Shown here: piece by piece, positions 44,238 to 52,682 of the stretch
Layout: each line of letters begins with the position of its first letter
How positions within the stretch are numbered: the stretch's first letter is position 1
NCBI GenBank assembly: GCA_964491875.1
Contig: CAZBIC010000027.1
Location: 1-64,000 of the forward strand
Source: JADJPG01 sp964491875
Lineage (GTDB): Bacteria; Verrucomicrobiota; Verrucomicrobiia; Limisphaerales; JADJPG01
Direction of reading: 5' to 3'
Length of the DNA: 64,000 nucleotides
Program-made: the position numbers and the translations under genes
The notes under the pieces: model-generated
The model's input: the letters and a program-made list of their open reading frames with translations, nothing else
What the model was told of the DNA's origin: nothing
Database searches by the model: none

Positions 44238-46004
44238 ATGAATCTCGGAAACTGCAATACATCGAACGAAGCGGTCAAATCGTGGGTGGAGGAAATGATT
44301 CACCTGGTTCAGCCAGACCGTGTGCATTGGTGCGACGGCAGCGAAGCGGAGAAAGACGCTTTGACCGCTGAGGCGGTGAAGACCGGAGTGTTGATCAAAC
44401 TCGATCAATCCAAGTGGCCGGGCTGTTACTACCATCGCTCGAATCCGAATGACGTCGCGCGCGTGGAGCAATGCACGTTCATCTGCACGCCGACCGGCGA
44501 CGAAGCCGGGCCGACCAATAACTGGTGCGAGCCCGAGGAGATGTATCTCAAGCTTCATGAGCTCGCGAAAGGTGCGATGAAGGGGCGCACGATGTACGTG
44601 ATTCCGTACCTGATGGGTCCGCCGGGTTCGAGGCTCGCGAAGGTAGGGATCGAGATTACGGACTCCATTTATGTGGTGCTGAACATGCGCATCATGACGC
44701 GCATGGGATTGCAGGCCTACGAGCATCTGGGAGTGCGGCGCGATTTCAATCGCGGCCTTCATTGCCTGCTCGATCTGAATCCAGAGCGCCGTTACATCGC
44801 GCATTTCCCGCAGGACAACACGATCATCTCCCTTGGCTCCGGCTACGGCGGAAACGTGTTGCTCGGGAAGAAGTGCCTGGCGCTGCGCATCGGCTCGTAT
44901 CTCGCCAAGCAGGAAGGATGGTTCGCCGAGCACATGCTGATTCTCGGCGTGGAATCGCCCGCTGGTGAAAAGAAGTATGTGGCGGCGGCGTTTCCGAGCG
45001 CCTGCGGCAAGACGAATTTCGCGATGATGGTTCCACCGAAGCATTTCGCAGGATGGAAGATTTGGACGGTCGGCGACGACATTGCGTGGATGCGGCCCGG
45101 AGCAGACGGACGGCTCTACGCGATTAATCCGGAAGCGGGTTACTTCGGGGTCGTGCCGGGCACCAATACGAAATCGAATCCCAACGCGATGAAGATGATC
45201 AGTCACGACACGATCTTCACGAATGTCGGCCTGACGGCGGATGGCGATGTCTGGTGGGAAGGCAAGGACGGCGAACCACCGGCGGAATGTCTCGACTGGC
45301 GAGGTGAGAAGTGGACGCCGGCCTCGAAGGAAAAGTGCGCGCATCCCAACAGCCGTTTCACCACGCCCATGCGGAACAATCCGGCGCTGGCACCCGAGGC
45401 GGAAGATCCGAATGGCGTTCCCATCTCGGCGATCATCTTCGGCGGCCGTCGGGCGACGACGCTGCCGCTGGTGTTTCAGGCGTTCAATTGGATCCATGGC
45501 GTTTACGTCGGCGCAATGATGGGATCCGAGATGACCGCGGCGGCGGTGGGTGGAAAAGGCCAGGTGCGCCGCGACCCCATGGCCATGCTGCCATTCTGCG
45601 GCTACAACATGGGCGACTATTTCCGGCATTGGATCCGGATGCGGAAACACATCCGGCAGATCCCGCGCATCTTTGCGGTGAACTGGTTCCGAAAGGACAA
45701 GGACGGTAATTTCCTGTGGCCAGGGTTCAGCGAGAACATGCGCGTGCTGAAATGGATCATCGATCGTTGCTCGGGCCGCGCCGGTGCGGAGGAAACGCCG
45801 CTCGGCTGGGTGCCGCGAGCGGAGGACTTCGATCTCGTCGGCATGGAAGGCTTCTCGCCGGAGAAGTTGAACGAAGCGCAAACCATTTCCGTGGACGAAT
45901 GGAAGAAGGAGATTCTGGAAGAGGACGAGCTGATGTTCCAACTGCACGACTCGATGCCGAAGGAACTCATCTTCCAGCGGGAACTTCTCGTCGCGCGATT
46001 GTAG
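44238..46004 (+). CDS. pckG: Phosphoenolpyruvate carboxykinase (GTP)
   Basis: ATG at 44238 gives 588 residues. The enzyme makes PEP from oxaloacetate with GTP (gluconeogenesis). FPSACGKTNFAMMVP is the P-loop with the hyper-reactive Cys that marks the GTP class; the ATP class has no such Cys. Other landmarks are PGCYYHRSNPNDVARVEQ, RTMYVIPYLMGPPGSRLAK, TVGDDIAWMRPGADGRLYAI, YFGVVPGTNTKSNPNAM, SAIIFGGRRATTLPLVFQ and NWFRKDKDGNFLWPGFSENM. No regulatory site was recognised upstream. Confidence 0.97.
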   Translation: MNLGNCNTSNEAVKSWVEEMIHLVQPDRVHWCDGSEAEKDALTAEAVKTGVLIKLDQSKWPGCYYHRSNPNDVARVEQCTFICTPTGDEAGPTNNWCEPEEMYLKLHELAKGAMKGRTMYVIPYLMGPPGSRLAKVGIEITDSIYVVLNMRIMTRMGLQAYEHLGVRRDFNRGLHCLLDLNPERRYIAHFPQDNTIISLGSGYGGNVLLGKKCLALRIGSYLAKQEGWFAEHMLILGVESPAGEKKYVAAAFPSACGKTNFAMMVPPKHFAGWKIWTVGDDIAWMRPGADGRLYAINPEAGYFGVVPGTNTKSNPNAMKMISHDTIFTNVGLTADGDVWWEGKDGEPPAECLDWRGEKWTPASKEKCAHPNSRFTTPMRNNPALAPEAEDPNGVPISAIIFGGRRATTLPLVFQAFNWIHGVYVGAMMGSEMTAAAVGGKGQVRRDPMAMLPFCGYNMGDYFRHWIRMRKHIRQIPRIFAVNWFRKDKDGNFLWPGFSENMRVLKWIIDRCSGRAGAEETPLGWVPRAEDFDLVGMEGFSPEKLNEAQTISVDEWKKEILEEDELMFQLHDSMPKELIFQRELLVARL

Positions 46005-46057
46005 CTGTCGCTCTGCGGTCACTTGAGTTTGCCGCGGCGCATGAGTAGCGTTCCGTC

Positions 46058-46975
46058 GTGCCGCTGCGTGCAGACTCGACCTTGACCGCCCCGCGTCCCG
46101 CCATCCGGGGCGACACCGAGCGCATTGAGGTGATTGTTCCCGAGGTGGAGTTCTGGCAAAAGCCAGTCTTCATCACATTCCTCTTGGTCTGGCTGGCCAA
46201 TGTCATCATCTCCGGATTTGGAATCAAACTGCCCGCGGATGGATTGTGGGTGGAGGCTTTGCTCCCGGTCACGGCGTTGGCGACGACCTTGTTGGGTCAG
46301 CGAAGAGTGTTGCCCTGGCAGAATATTCTCGCGATGGCGGCGATTATGGGAGTCTTCGGCTACAGCGTGATGGCGGTGTGCGTGCGCACGGGACTGCCAT
46401 TCGGTCCGCTGGTTTTTTTGGACGCTGATGCGAATCCGCTGTTCGACGCTGTGCCGTGGTGGATTCCCGCGCTCTGGGTGGTGCTGGTCGTAAATGCCCG
46501 CGGCGTGGCGAGACTGACGCTGTTTCGATGGCGGACGAGTCAGAACTTCGGGTTGCTGGTCATCGGTGCGACTTGTCTGCTCGTCGTGCTTCTCGTACTC
46601 GGTCTAGAACCGGTGGCGACGCAAACGAAGCGCTACTGGGTCTGGACGGCAGGAAAGTCAGCGATTTCGTGGAGCTGGTACGGAACACCCATCGCAAATT
46701 TCCTCTCGTGGGGAATCTGCACCTTGGTGCTGCTGATTGCCACAGTGGTTTGGAGCATCAACAAGCGCCCGGTTCCCGTGGTGCCATACTTTCAGCCGCT
46801 GGCGGTCTGGGGCTTACTGACCATCTGGCTGGGGATTTCCAACTGGGTTGAACAACGTTGGGCGGCCGTCGGGGTGTTGTCCGCGCAATGGCTGATCGTC
46901 ATTGCGCTGGCGTGGATGTCCAAGGGCAAGCCGGCTCCGGCAGTTTTTCGAAACCGCCCCGGGGCTCGCGTTTAG
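46058..46975 (+). CDS. DUF422 integral membrane protein, carotenoid biosynthesis (CruF-like)
   Basis: GTG at 46058 is the only start that keeps the soluble N-terminus before the first helix; no ATG lies in the first 90 codons. The 305-residue protein has about seven membrane segments (ITFLLVWLANVIISGFG, LGLEPVATQ after ATCLLVVLLVLGLEP, VVLSAQWLIVIALAW). The central TGLPFGPLVFLDADANPLFD and VPWWIPALWVVLVV match DUF422, which includes the C50/C40 carotenoid 1,2-hydratase CruF. No phytoene synthase or desaturase gene is nearby. The stop overlaps the end of the convergent pseudopilin gene by four bases. Confidence 0.75.
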   Translation: MPLRADSTLTAPRPAIRGDTERIEVIVPEVEFWQKPVFITFLLVWLANVIISGFGIKLPADGLWVEALLPVTALATTLLGQRRVLPWQNILAMAAIMGVFGYSVMAVCVRTGLPFGPLVFLDADANPLFDAVPWWIPALWVVLVVNARGVARLTLFRWRTSQNFGLLVIGATCLLVVLLVLGLEPVATQTKRYWVWTAGKSAISWSWYGTPIANFLSWGICTLVLLIATVVWSINKRPVPVVPYFQPLAVWGLLTIWLGISNWVEQRWAAVGVLSAQWLIVIALAWMSKGKPAPAVFRNRPGARV

Positions 46976-47661
46976 AACGCGACGGAATTGGTGCGGACGG
47001 CCGGGTTGATCGCCCAGAGATTGTAAGGCGCGAACGCCTGGCCGAAGCGGAGGAAGCGGGCGCTGCCATCAGCAAAAGCGTAATCCGAACCGCCGCGGCC
47101 ACCGCCGACTTTGTGGCGACTCTGCTCAAGCGCGCTCAAATCGTCGTAGTCGACGTAGTCCATCCAGAAATGACCGCCCTTGGCATCGCTGCCGTCCTTC
47201 TCCCCAAAGATGATCGTTTCCGTCGGCTCCTGAATCGCGGACTCCAGTACTCCAGCACCGATGGGTTTGCCCTGAAAGAAGTCGTTAAAACCATTGAAGA
47301 TAAAACTGCGCGGCGCCCGGTCGGCTTCCGTGGCGGTTCCCAAGGTTGCGGGAGTGAGATCGGTCGGGCAAACAAGCACCTTCAGGTTCTTGTAATCGTC
47401 ATACATCAGCGTGGTCCAGTGCTGGCCGGAGGCGCGGGTGGGAAACTTGCCTTCGTTGTCGTCGGCGAACATTTGCGCGGCGAGACCGAGTTGCTTGAGA
47501 TTGTTGACGCACGCGATTCGCTTGGCGGTTTCCTTCGCCTTGCCGAGTGCCGGCAGAAGCATTCCGGCGAGAATGGCGATGATGGCGATCACCACTAGCA
47601 ATTCGATCAGCGTGAAGGCGTTGCGGGACCGAGGAACCGTGTTGTGCATTGGACTTCTCAT
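46972..47661 (-). CDS. Type II secretion-like pseudopilin (prepilin N-terminal methylation motif)
   Basis: ATG at 47661 gives 229 residues; ATGs at 47736 and 47649 are alternatives. The prepilin motif NAFTLIELLVVIAIIAILAG has Ala rather than Gly before the Phe, and the Glu at +5 is present. LLPALGKAKETAKRIACVNN and LKQLGLAAQMFADDNEGKFP are typical of the large verrucomicrobial/planctomycete pseudopilin paralogue family (H2TH/DUF1559-like). The C-terminal half keeps the usual SDYAFADGSARFLRFG. No other secretion genes are here; these pseudopilin-like proteins occur in tens of copies per genome and most are of unknown role. Confidence 0.88.
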   Translation of the reverse strand: MRSPMHNTVPRSRNAFTLIELLVVIAIIAILAGMLLPALGKAKETAKRIACVNNLKQLGLAAQMFADDNEGKFPTRASGQHWTTLMYDDYKNLKVLVCPTDLTPATLGTATEADRAPRSFIFNGFNDFFQGKPIGAGVLESAIQEPTETIIFGEKDGSDAKGGHFWMDYVDYDDLSALEQSRHKVGGGRGGSDYAFADGSARFLRFGQAFAPYNLWAINPAVRTNSVAF

Positions 47662-47812
47662 AAATCTCTTCGTCGTGTGGCGGTCTGTGCCAGCGTTCAA
47701 ATTCGCCGAGTTCGACTGAGAAGATCGCGAAAACATTCGAGGAATCTTTAGTCCCTCGCGCTTCTGCCGTTAAGCGTTGTGGAGAGATCCGGCGCGTCGT
47801 AAAGCGTTGCTC

Positions 47813-48787
47813 CTATCTCGCGAGATGGCACGCGACGAAATGGCCGGCGGCAATTTCGCGGAGTGCAGGTTTCTCAGAGCGACAGCGAGGTTCGGCGATC
47901 GGACAGCGAGTGTGGAAGGGGCAGCCGGAAGGCGGATCGATCGGGGAGGGGACATCGCCGGGCAGCATGATGCGCTGACGCTTCGATGTGGGATCGACCA
48001 CGGGTATCGCGGAGATGAGCGCCTGCGTGTAGGGATGCTTCGGCTCGCGCACGATGGCTTTCGCATCCGCGAGTTCAGCGACTTGTCCGAGATACATCAC
48101 CATCACGCGATGGCTGATGTGTTCCACCACGGCGAGATCGTGCGCGACGAAGAGATATGCGATGCCGCGCTCGCGCTGGAGGTCTTGCAGCAAGTTGATG
48201 ATCTGCGCCTGCACGGAGACGTCGAGCGCGCTCACGGGTTCGTCACAGACGATCAACTTAGGTTCCACGGCGAGCGCGCGGGCGATGCCGATGCGCTGAC
48301 GTTGTCCGCCGCTGAACTCATGTGGGTAACGTTGCGCGTGGTTGGCGCTCAAGCCGACGCTGTCGAGCAATCCCGTGATGCGTTTCTGCCGCTCGCCGGA
48401 GCCGGTGGCTAGGCCGTGGATGTCGAGCGCTTCACCAATGATCTGCTCGACCGTCATGCGCGGGTTCAACGAGCCGAACGGATCCTGAAAGATCATCTGG
48501 AAGCCGCGACGACGGGAGCGTAGGTCCGCACCGTCGAGCTTCGTGATTTCCTCGCCGTTGAAGAGCACGCTGCCGGAAGTGGGTTCAATCAGCCGGACGA
48601 TCGCGCGTCCAAGTGTTGTCTTGCCGCAACCGCTTTCACCGACGAGTCCAAGTGTTTCACCTGGCGCGAGCGAGAAGCTGATGCCATCCACAGCCTTCAC
48701 ATGCGCCTTCACGCGGCTGAGCAAACCGTGCTGGACGGGAAAGTGGACTTTGAGGTCGCGGACTTGGAGGAGAGAGTCGGGAGTCAT
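47813..48787 (-). CDS. Oligopeptide/dipeptide ABC transporter ATP-binding protein (OppF/DppF-like)
   Basis: This 324-residue ATPase has Walker A VGESGCGKTTLGRAIV, the signature EFSGGQRQRIGIARALAV, Walker B LIVCDEPVSALDVS and the switch His in FVAHDLAVVEHIS. The C-terminal oligopeptide extension (MLPGDVPSPIDPPSGCPFHT, RCPIAEPRCRSEKP) carries the Cys cluster of Opp/Dpp ATPases, which in some members binds an Fe-S cluster. The partner ATPase gene is 10 bp upstream. Permease and binding-protein genes are not in the window. Confidence 0.92.
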   Translation of the reverse strand: MTPDSLLQVRDLKVHFPVQHGLLSRVKAHVKAVDGISFSLAPGETLGLVGESGCGKTTLGRAIVRLIEPTSGSVLFNGEEITKLDGADLRSRRRGFQMIFQDPFGSLNPRMTVEQIIGEALDIHGLATGSGERQKRITGLLDSVGLSANHAQRYPHEFSGGQRQRIGIARALAVEPKLIVCDEPVSALDVSVQAQIINLLQDLQRERGIAYLFVAHDLAVVEHISHRVMVMYLGQVAELADAKAIVREPKHPYTQALISAIPVVDPTSKRQRIMLPGDVPSPIDPPSGCPFHTRCPIAEPRCRSEKPALREIAAGHFVACHLAR

Positions 48788-48797
48788 CTCGGCGATT

Positions 48798-49802
48798 TCA
48801 AAACGGACACCTGACCCACCGACCCGGTTCTACTTCCTTCCACTCCGGTTCTTGTCGCGCGCACTCGGGCTGAGCTTTTGGGCAGCGGGGATGAAAGCGG
48901 CAGCCGCTGGGAAACGCACCGAGTTGTGGGACGTTACCGCCGATGGCGGTAAGTCGGTCGGCGTTGGAGCCTAGTTGCGGCACGGAGTTCATCAACGCGC
49001 GCGTGTAGGGATGTAGCGGGCGCGTCAGCAATTCGTTCGCTGGTCCGGACTCGACCATCTGTCCGGCATACATCACGGCGACGCGATCCGCGATGTCGCC
49101 GACAATGCCGAGGTTGTGCGTGATCAACAGGATGCTCATGCCGAGCCGTTGCTTCAATTCGCGGAGAAGCTCGATGATTTGGGCCTGGATGGTGACATCG
49201 AGCGCGGTGGTGGGTTCGTCGGCAATGAGCAGCTTGGGCTGTGACGCCAGCGCCATCGCGATCATCACGCGTTGTTGCATGCCGCCGGACATCTGGTGCG
49301 GATAATCTTTCAGGCGCGAATCTGGCGCCGGGATGCCGACGAGCTTGAGCAGGCGAATGACTTCGCCATCGTTGGCGGCATCGGGTCGATGCAGGCGGAG
49401 TGATTCGAGAATCTGGCGTCCGACGGGAAAAACGGGATTCAGCGACGCGCTCGGTTCCTGGAAAACATAGCTGACCACGCCGCCGCGAATCTGGCGCAGC
49501 TCCGTCTTGCTCATGCGCAGGACATCGCGGCCGTTCAGGAGGATCTCGCCACTCGGATAACGCGCGGGCGGAGCGGGGAGAAGTTGTGCGATGGAGAGCG
49601 CGGTGACGCTTTTGCCGGAGCCGCTTTCGCCGACGAGGCAGAGAGTTTCGCCGGCCGCGATATCGAATGAGACGTTCTCGACGGCGGACAACACCTTGCC
49701 GTCCTTGTGGAATTCAAGGCAGAGATTCCGCACAGAAAGCAGCGGCGCTTTCGGTTCGGCGGCGGGCGGGGTGGTCCCCGGCTGGCTCAAAATAGACGGC
49801 AT
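48798..49802 (-). CDS. Oligopeptide/dipeptide ABC transporter ATP-binding protein (OppD/DppD-like)
   Basis: ATG at 49802 gives 334 residues; a TTG at 49841 would add 13. Walker A is LVGESGSGKSVTALSIAQLL, the signature MSGGMQQRVMIAMALA, and Walker B LLIADEPTTALDVT. The C-terminal Cys cluster is FPSGCRFHPRCPKAQPECAR. It pairs with OppF-like above and is divergent from an M3 oligopeptidase gene that starts 70 bp away, which suggests peptide uptake and breakdown are linked here. Confidence 0.92.
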   Translation of the reverse strand: MPSILSQPGTTPPAAEPKAPLLSVRNLCLEFHKDGKVLSAVENVSFDIAAGETLCLVGESGSGKSVTALSIAQLLPAPPARYPSGEILLNGRDVLRMSKTELRQIRGGVVSYVFQEPSASLNPVFPVGRQILESLRLHRPDAANDGEVIRLLKLVGIPAPDSRLKDYPHQMSGGMQQRVMIAMALASQPKLLIADEPTTALDVTIQAQIIELLRELKQRLGMSILLITHNLGIVGDIADRVAVMYAGQMVESGPANELLTRPLHPYTRALMNSVPQLGSNADRLTAIGGNVPQLGAFPSGCRFHPRCPKAQPECARQEPEWKEVEPGRWVRCPF

Positions 49803-49872
49803 TACGGGCCTGCGGAGTCGGTCAGAAAGTGGCTTGCTCAAGGGCCGCTTCCGCCGCTACGTTGCGGCCACT

Positions 49873-52026
49873 ATGCGCGCATCCATCCTGATGATTCCAG
49901 TTTGTTTTCTCGCCGCCTGCAGCACGCCTGAGCCGAAGAATCCCGTCGAGAAGCGAGCCGCCGCCGAGAACAAGGTGCCGCACGATTTTCATCCGACCGA
50001 CATCGCCGGTTTCCAGAAGCTCGCTGCCAAGTTCAACTCCGCGATCAGCATTCCGACGCTGGAAACCGCTCCGGCCGACATTCAACGGGCTGTCTCGAAC
50101 ACGATCACCCGGGCGGAGGCGGCGTTCGACGAGATCGCTGCCTGCAGCCACGAGAAGTTGACGTTCCAGAACACGATTGCTGCGCTCGACGACATCGCTT
50201 ACGACATCGGGCTGACTGCGAACCGCCTGAATCTGATCAAGGAGACGAGCACGAACGCGCCGTTGCGCGAGACGGCGACGGACGCCATCAAGAAGCTCTC
50301 GGAGTGGTCAGTGGGACTCGATTATCGCGAAGACGTCTATCGCACCGTGAACGCGTATGCGCGGAGGTTACCGAAACTTGTGGGCGAGGAGGACAAGTTG
50401 TTGCGCGAAGTATTGCGGGATTATCGCCGAGCGGGACTCGAGTTGCCGAAGCCGCAGCGCGACGAGGTGGAACGATTGCGGAAGGAGTTGACCCAGCTCA
50501 CGACGGATTTCGAATCGAACATCAACAAGACGCAGCGACCGGTGAAGTTCAGCAAGGCGGAGCTGGAAGGTGTGCCGGAGAGTTTTCTTGGTCAGCCGGG
50601 CGTGAAAACCGGCGACGACGAATACACGGTGCTGGCGAACGTGACGTTTCACTACCTGACGGTCCTGGAGAACGCGAAGCGGGAATCCACCCGGCAGAAG
50701 CTGGCAACGATTCAGAACAATCTCGCGCGGGAAGAGAACGTTCCGCTGCTTCAGAAGATTCTCGCGTTACGCGATAGGATCGCGCGCAAGCTCGGGTATC
50801 AGAGCTGGGCGGATTATGTCATCGAGCCGAAGATGGCGAAGACGGCGGCGAACGCGCGCGGTTTTCTGGAGCGCTTGAATGAAGGATTGCAGCCGAAGTT
50901 TGACGCGGAGCTGGCGGAGTATCGCGCGTTGAAGGTGAAGGAGACGGGCGATGCTGGTGCGGAGATTCGCGTGTGGGACTGGCGTTACTACAGCAATTTG
51001 CTGAAGAAGGAGAAATATACCGTGGATGCCGAGCAGCTGCGGGTTTATTTCCCGTACGAGAAAACGCTGCAGGGCATGTTCGACATCTATCAGTCGATCT
51101 TTGGGCTGAAGTTTCAGAAGCTCGATGCTCCTTCGAAATGGGTGGATGAGCTGCAGCTGTTCGGGGTGACTGATTCGGAAACGGGCGAGCCGCTTGGCTT
51201 GTTCTACCTCGACATGTTTCCGCGCGAGGGGAAGTTCAATCACTTCGCGCAGTTCGGCATCATCGAAGGCAAGCGTCTGCCGGGCGGAAAGTATCAGCGG
51301 CCGACGGTGGCGCTGGTGTGCAACTTCCCGCCTCCCACGAAGGACGCGCCTTCGTTGCTGTCGCACTCGGATGTGGAGACGCTGTTCCACGAGTTTGGTC
51401 ACGCGCTTCATTCGATCCTGACGCGCGCACGATTCTCGCGCTTCGCAGGCACGAGTGTGCCGCGGGATTTCGTGGAGGCGCCATCGCAGATGCTGGAGAA
51501 CTGGGTTTGGGACAAGAAGGTGCTCGACAGCTTCGCGGCGGATTACCGTGATCCGTCGAAGAAGATTCCGAAGGAGATTCTCGCGAAGCTCAAGGAGACG
51601 AAGCTGGCCACGGTGGCCACGTTTTATCGTCGGCAACTTTCGTTTGCGCTGCTCGACCTCGCGCTGCACACCGAGGTGAAGGATGGCGGCAACCAGGACG
51701 CGGTGAAGATCTCGAATGACATTCTCTCCAAAGTTTTCCTGCCGGTCCCAGAGGACACGGCGTTCGTGGGTTACTTCGGTCATCTGATGGGCTACGACGC
51801 CGGCTACTATGGCTATGCCTGGGCGGATGCGATTGCGGCGGACATGGCGACGGTGTTTGAGAAGTCACCGAATGGATTCTACGACGCCAAGACGGGGCGC
51901 CGGCTGAGGAACGAGATTTATGCGCCGGGCGATTCGCGGGATGTCACGGTGTCGATCGAGAAGTTCCTCGGCCGGAAGCAAAGCATTCAGCCGTTCCTGA
52001 CGACGTTGGGAATTGGTTCGAAGTAG
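49873..52026 (+). CDS. M3 family oligopeptidase, lipoprotein
   Basis: ATG at 49873 gives 717 residues; the longer open frame upstream only overlaps the divergent ATPase gene. A lipobox (PVCFLAACSTPEP, Cys at 16) predicts lipid anchoring, unusual for this mostly cytosolic family. The zinc motif is HEFGHALHSIL (H506, E507, H510) with the third ligand Glu about 25 residues on, in VEAPSQMLENWVW. KDAPSLLSHSDVETLFHEFG, GYYGYAWADAIAADMATVFE and the C-terminal GRKQSIQPFLTTLGI are thimet-oligopeptidase/OpdA-like. It cleaves short peptides, probably in the periplasm. Confidence 0.92.
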   Translation: MRASILMIPVCFLAACSTPEPKNPVEKRAAAENKVPHDFHPTDIAGFQKLAAKFNSAISIPTLETAPADIQRAVSNTITRAEAAFDEIAACSHEKLTFQNTIAALDDIAYDIGLTANRLNLIKETSTNAPLRETATDAIKKLSEWSVGLDYREDVYRTVNAYARRLPKLVGEEDKLLREVLRDYRRAGLELPKPQRDEVERLRKELTQLTTDFESNINKTQRPVKFSKAELEGVPESFLGQPGVKTGDDEYTVLANVTFHYLTVLENAKRESTRQKLATIQNNLAREENVPLLQKILALRDRIARKLGYQSWADYVIEPKMAKTAANARGFLERLNEGLQPKFDAELAEYRALKVKETGDAGAEIRVWDWRYYSNLLKKEKYTVDAEQLRVYFPYEKTLQGMFDIYQSIFGLKFQKLDAPSKWVDELQLFGVTDSETGEPLGLFYLDMFPREGKFNHFAQFGIIEGKRLPGGKYQRPTVALVCNFPPPTKDAPSLLSHSDVETLFHEFGHALHSILTRARFSRFAGTSVPRDFVEAPSQMLENWVWDKKVLDSFAADYRDPSKKIPKEILAKLKETKLATVATFYRRQLSFALLDLALHTEVKDGGNQDAVKISNDILSKVFLPVPEDTAFVGYFGHLMGYDAGYYGYAWADAIAADMATVFEKSPNGFYDAKTGRRLRNEIYAPGDSRDVTVSIEKFLGRKQSIQPFLTTLGIGSK

Positions 52027-52035
52027 TTACTCGAC

Positions 52036-52560
52036 TCAGCGGCTGAGATGATGGAGCAGGATTTCAAACTCCGCCTGCTGAATCTGGCGCAGCGTATCGT
52101 GCGCGGGACTCGAAGGTGACGCGGCGGCCTCGCAGGCATCGACGAATGCGAACGAATCCCACTGACCGCCGGGCATCAATTTTTTGGCGAGGCTGGTGAG
52201 GTTGTGTTCCTCCAGGATAACGGCGGTGCGTTTCGCCAGTTCCGGGAAGCATGAGTGCTGTCCGACGCGGCGAAACCAATACTTGGCATTGAAGTAATCC
52301 GGCTCGCGCCGGTGGAGGATCGCATGGATGTAACTGCCGTCCTGCGTTTCCAAATCCTGCACGATCGTGTGCGCCGGATCATGATGATCGTTCCAGAGCA
52401 GGAGGAGCGCGCGGACGAGGCTCTTCTGGTTATCCCGCAATCCAGCCTCATCGAGGGCGTCGTCGATTTCCGATACCGAGGCGGTGCCGGTTCTTGGACC
52501 GGGACCGAGATTGGGTGGGTTCGTCCGAGTGAGAAATGTTTGGAGGACTGATGAGTTCAT
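52036..52560 (-). CDS. Conserved hypothetical protein
   Basis: ATG at 52560 gives 174 residues; the frame remains open further upstream but crosses a terminator and is arginine-rich there. The protein is acidic and soluble (VSEIDDALDEAGLRDNQKSL, ALLLLWNDHHDPAHTIVQD). The DDALDEAGLRD and HHDPAHTIVQD patterns and the RREPDYFNAKYWFRRVGQHS stretch make it look conserved and enzyme-like, with His/Asp pairs that could bind a metal. No family was recognised. It is convergent with the oligopeptidase gene. Confidence 0.6.
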   Translation of the reverse strand: MNSSVLQTFLTRTNPPNLGPGPRTGTASVSEIDDALDEAGLRDNQKSLVRALLLLWNDHHDPAHTIVQDLETQDGSYIHAILHRREPDYFNAKYWFRRVGQHSCFPELAKRTAVILEEHNLTSLAKKLMPGGQWDSFAFVDACEAAASPSSPAHDTLRQIQQAEFEILLHHLSR

Positions 52561-52621
52561 CGCGCGGCAAAAGGGTAGCCCGCCGCGCACCGTGGTCCAT
52601 CCTGTTCTTCCGTTGAGGGCG

Positions 52622-52654
52622 CAAAAGCAAAAGGCCGGGCATTGCTGCCCGGCC
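52622..52654 (-). terminator. Rho-independent terminator of the Ig-domain protein gene
   Basis: A perfect 9-bp stem, GGCCGGGCA / TGCCCGGCC, with a 4-base loop. On the minus strand it is followed by TTTTGCTTTTGC and lies 28 bp after the stop of the gene ending at 52683. Confidence 0.88.
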
Positions 52655-52682
52655 AGTGCGCGCTGCGTGTGGCGCGGGGTGG

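Noticed and set aside
44154..46022. 622-codon open frame on the minus strand
   Set aside because: Exact antisense of pckG; high G+C leaves opposite frames open, and its product (Arg- and His-rich) matches no family.
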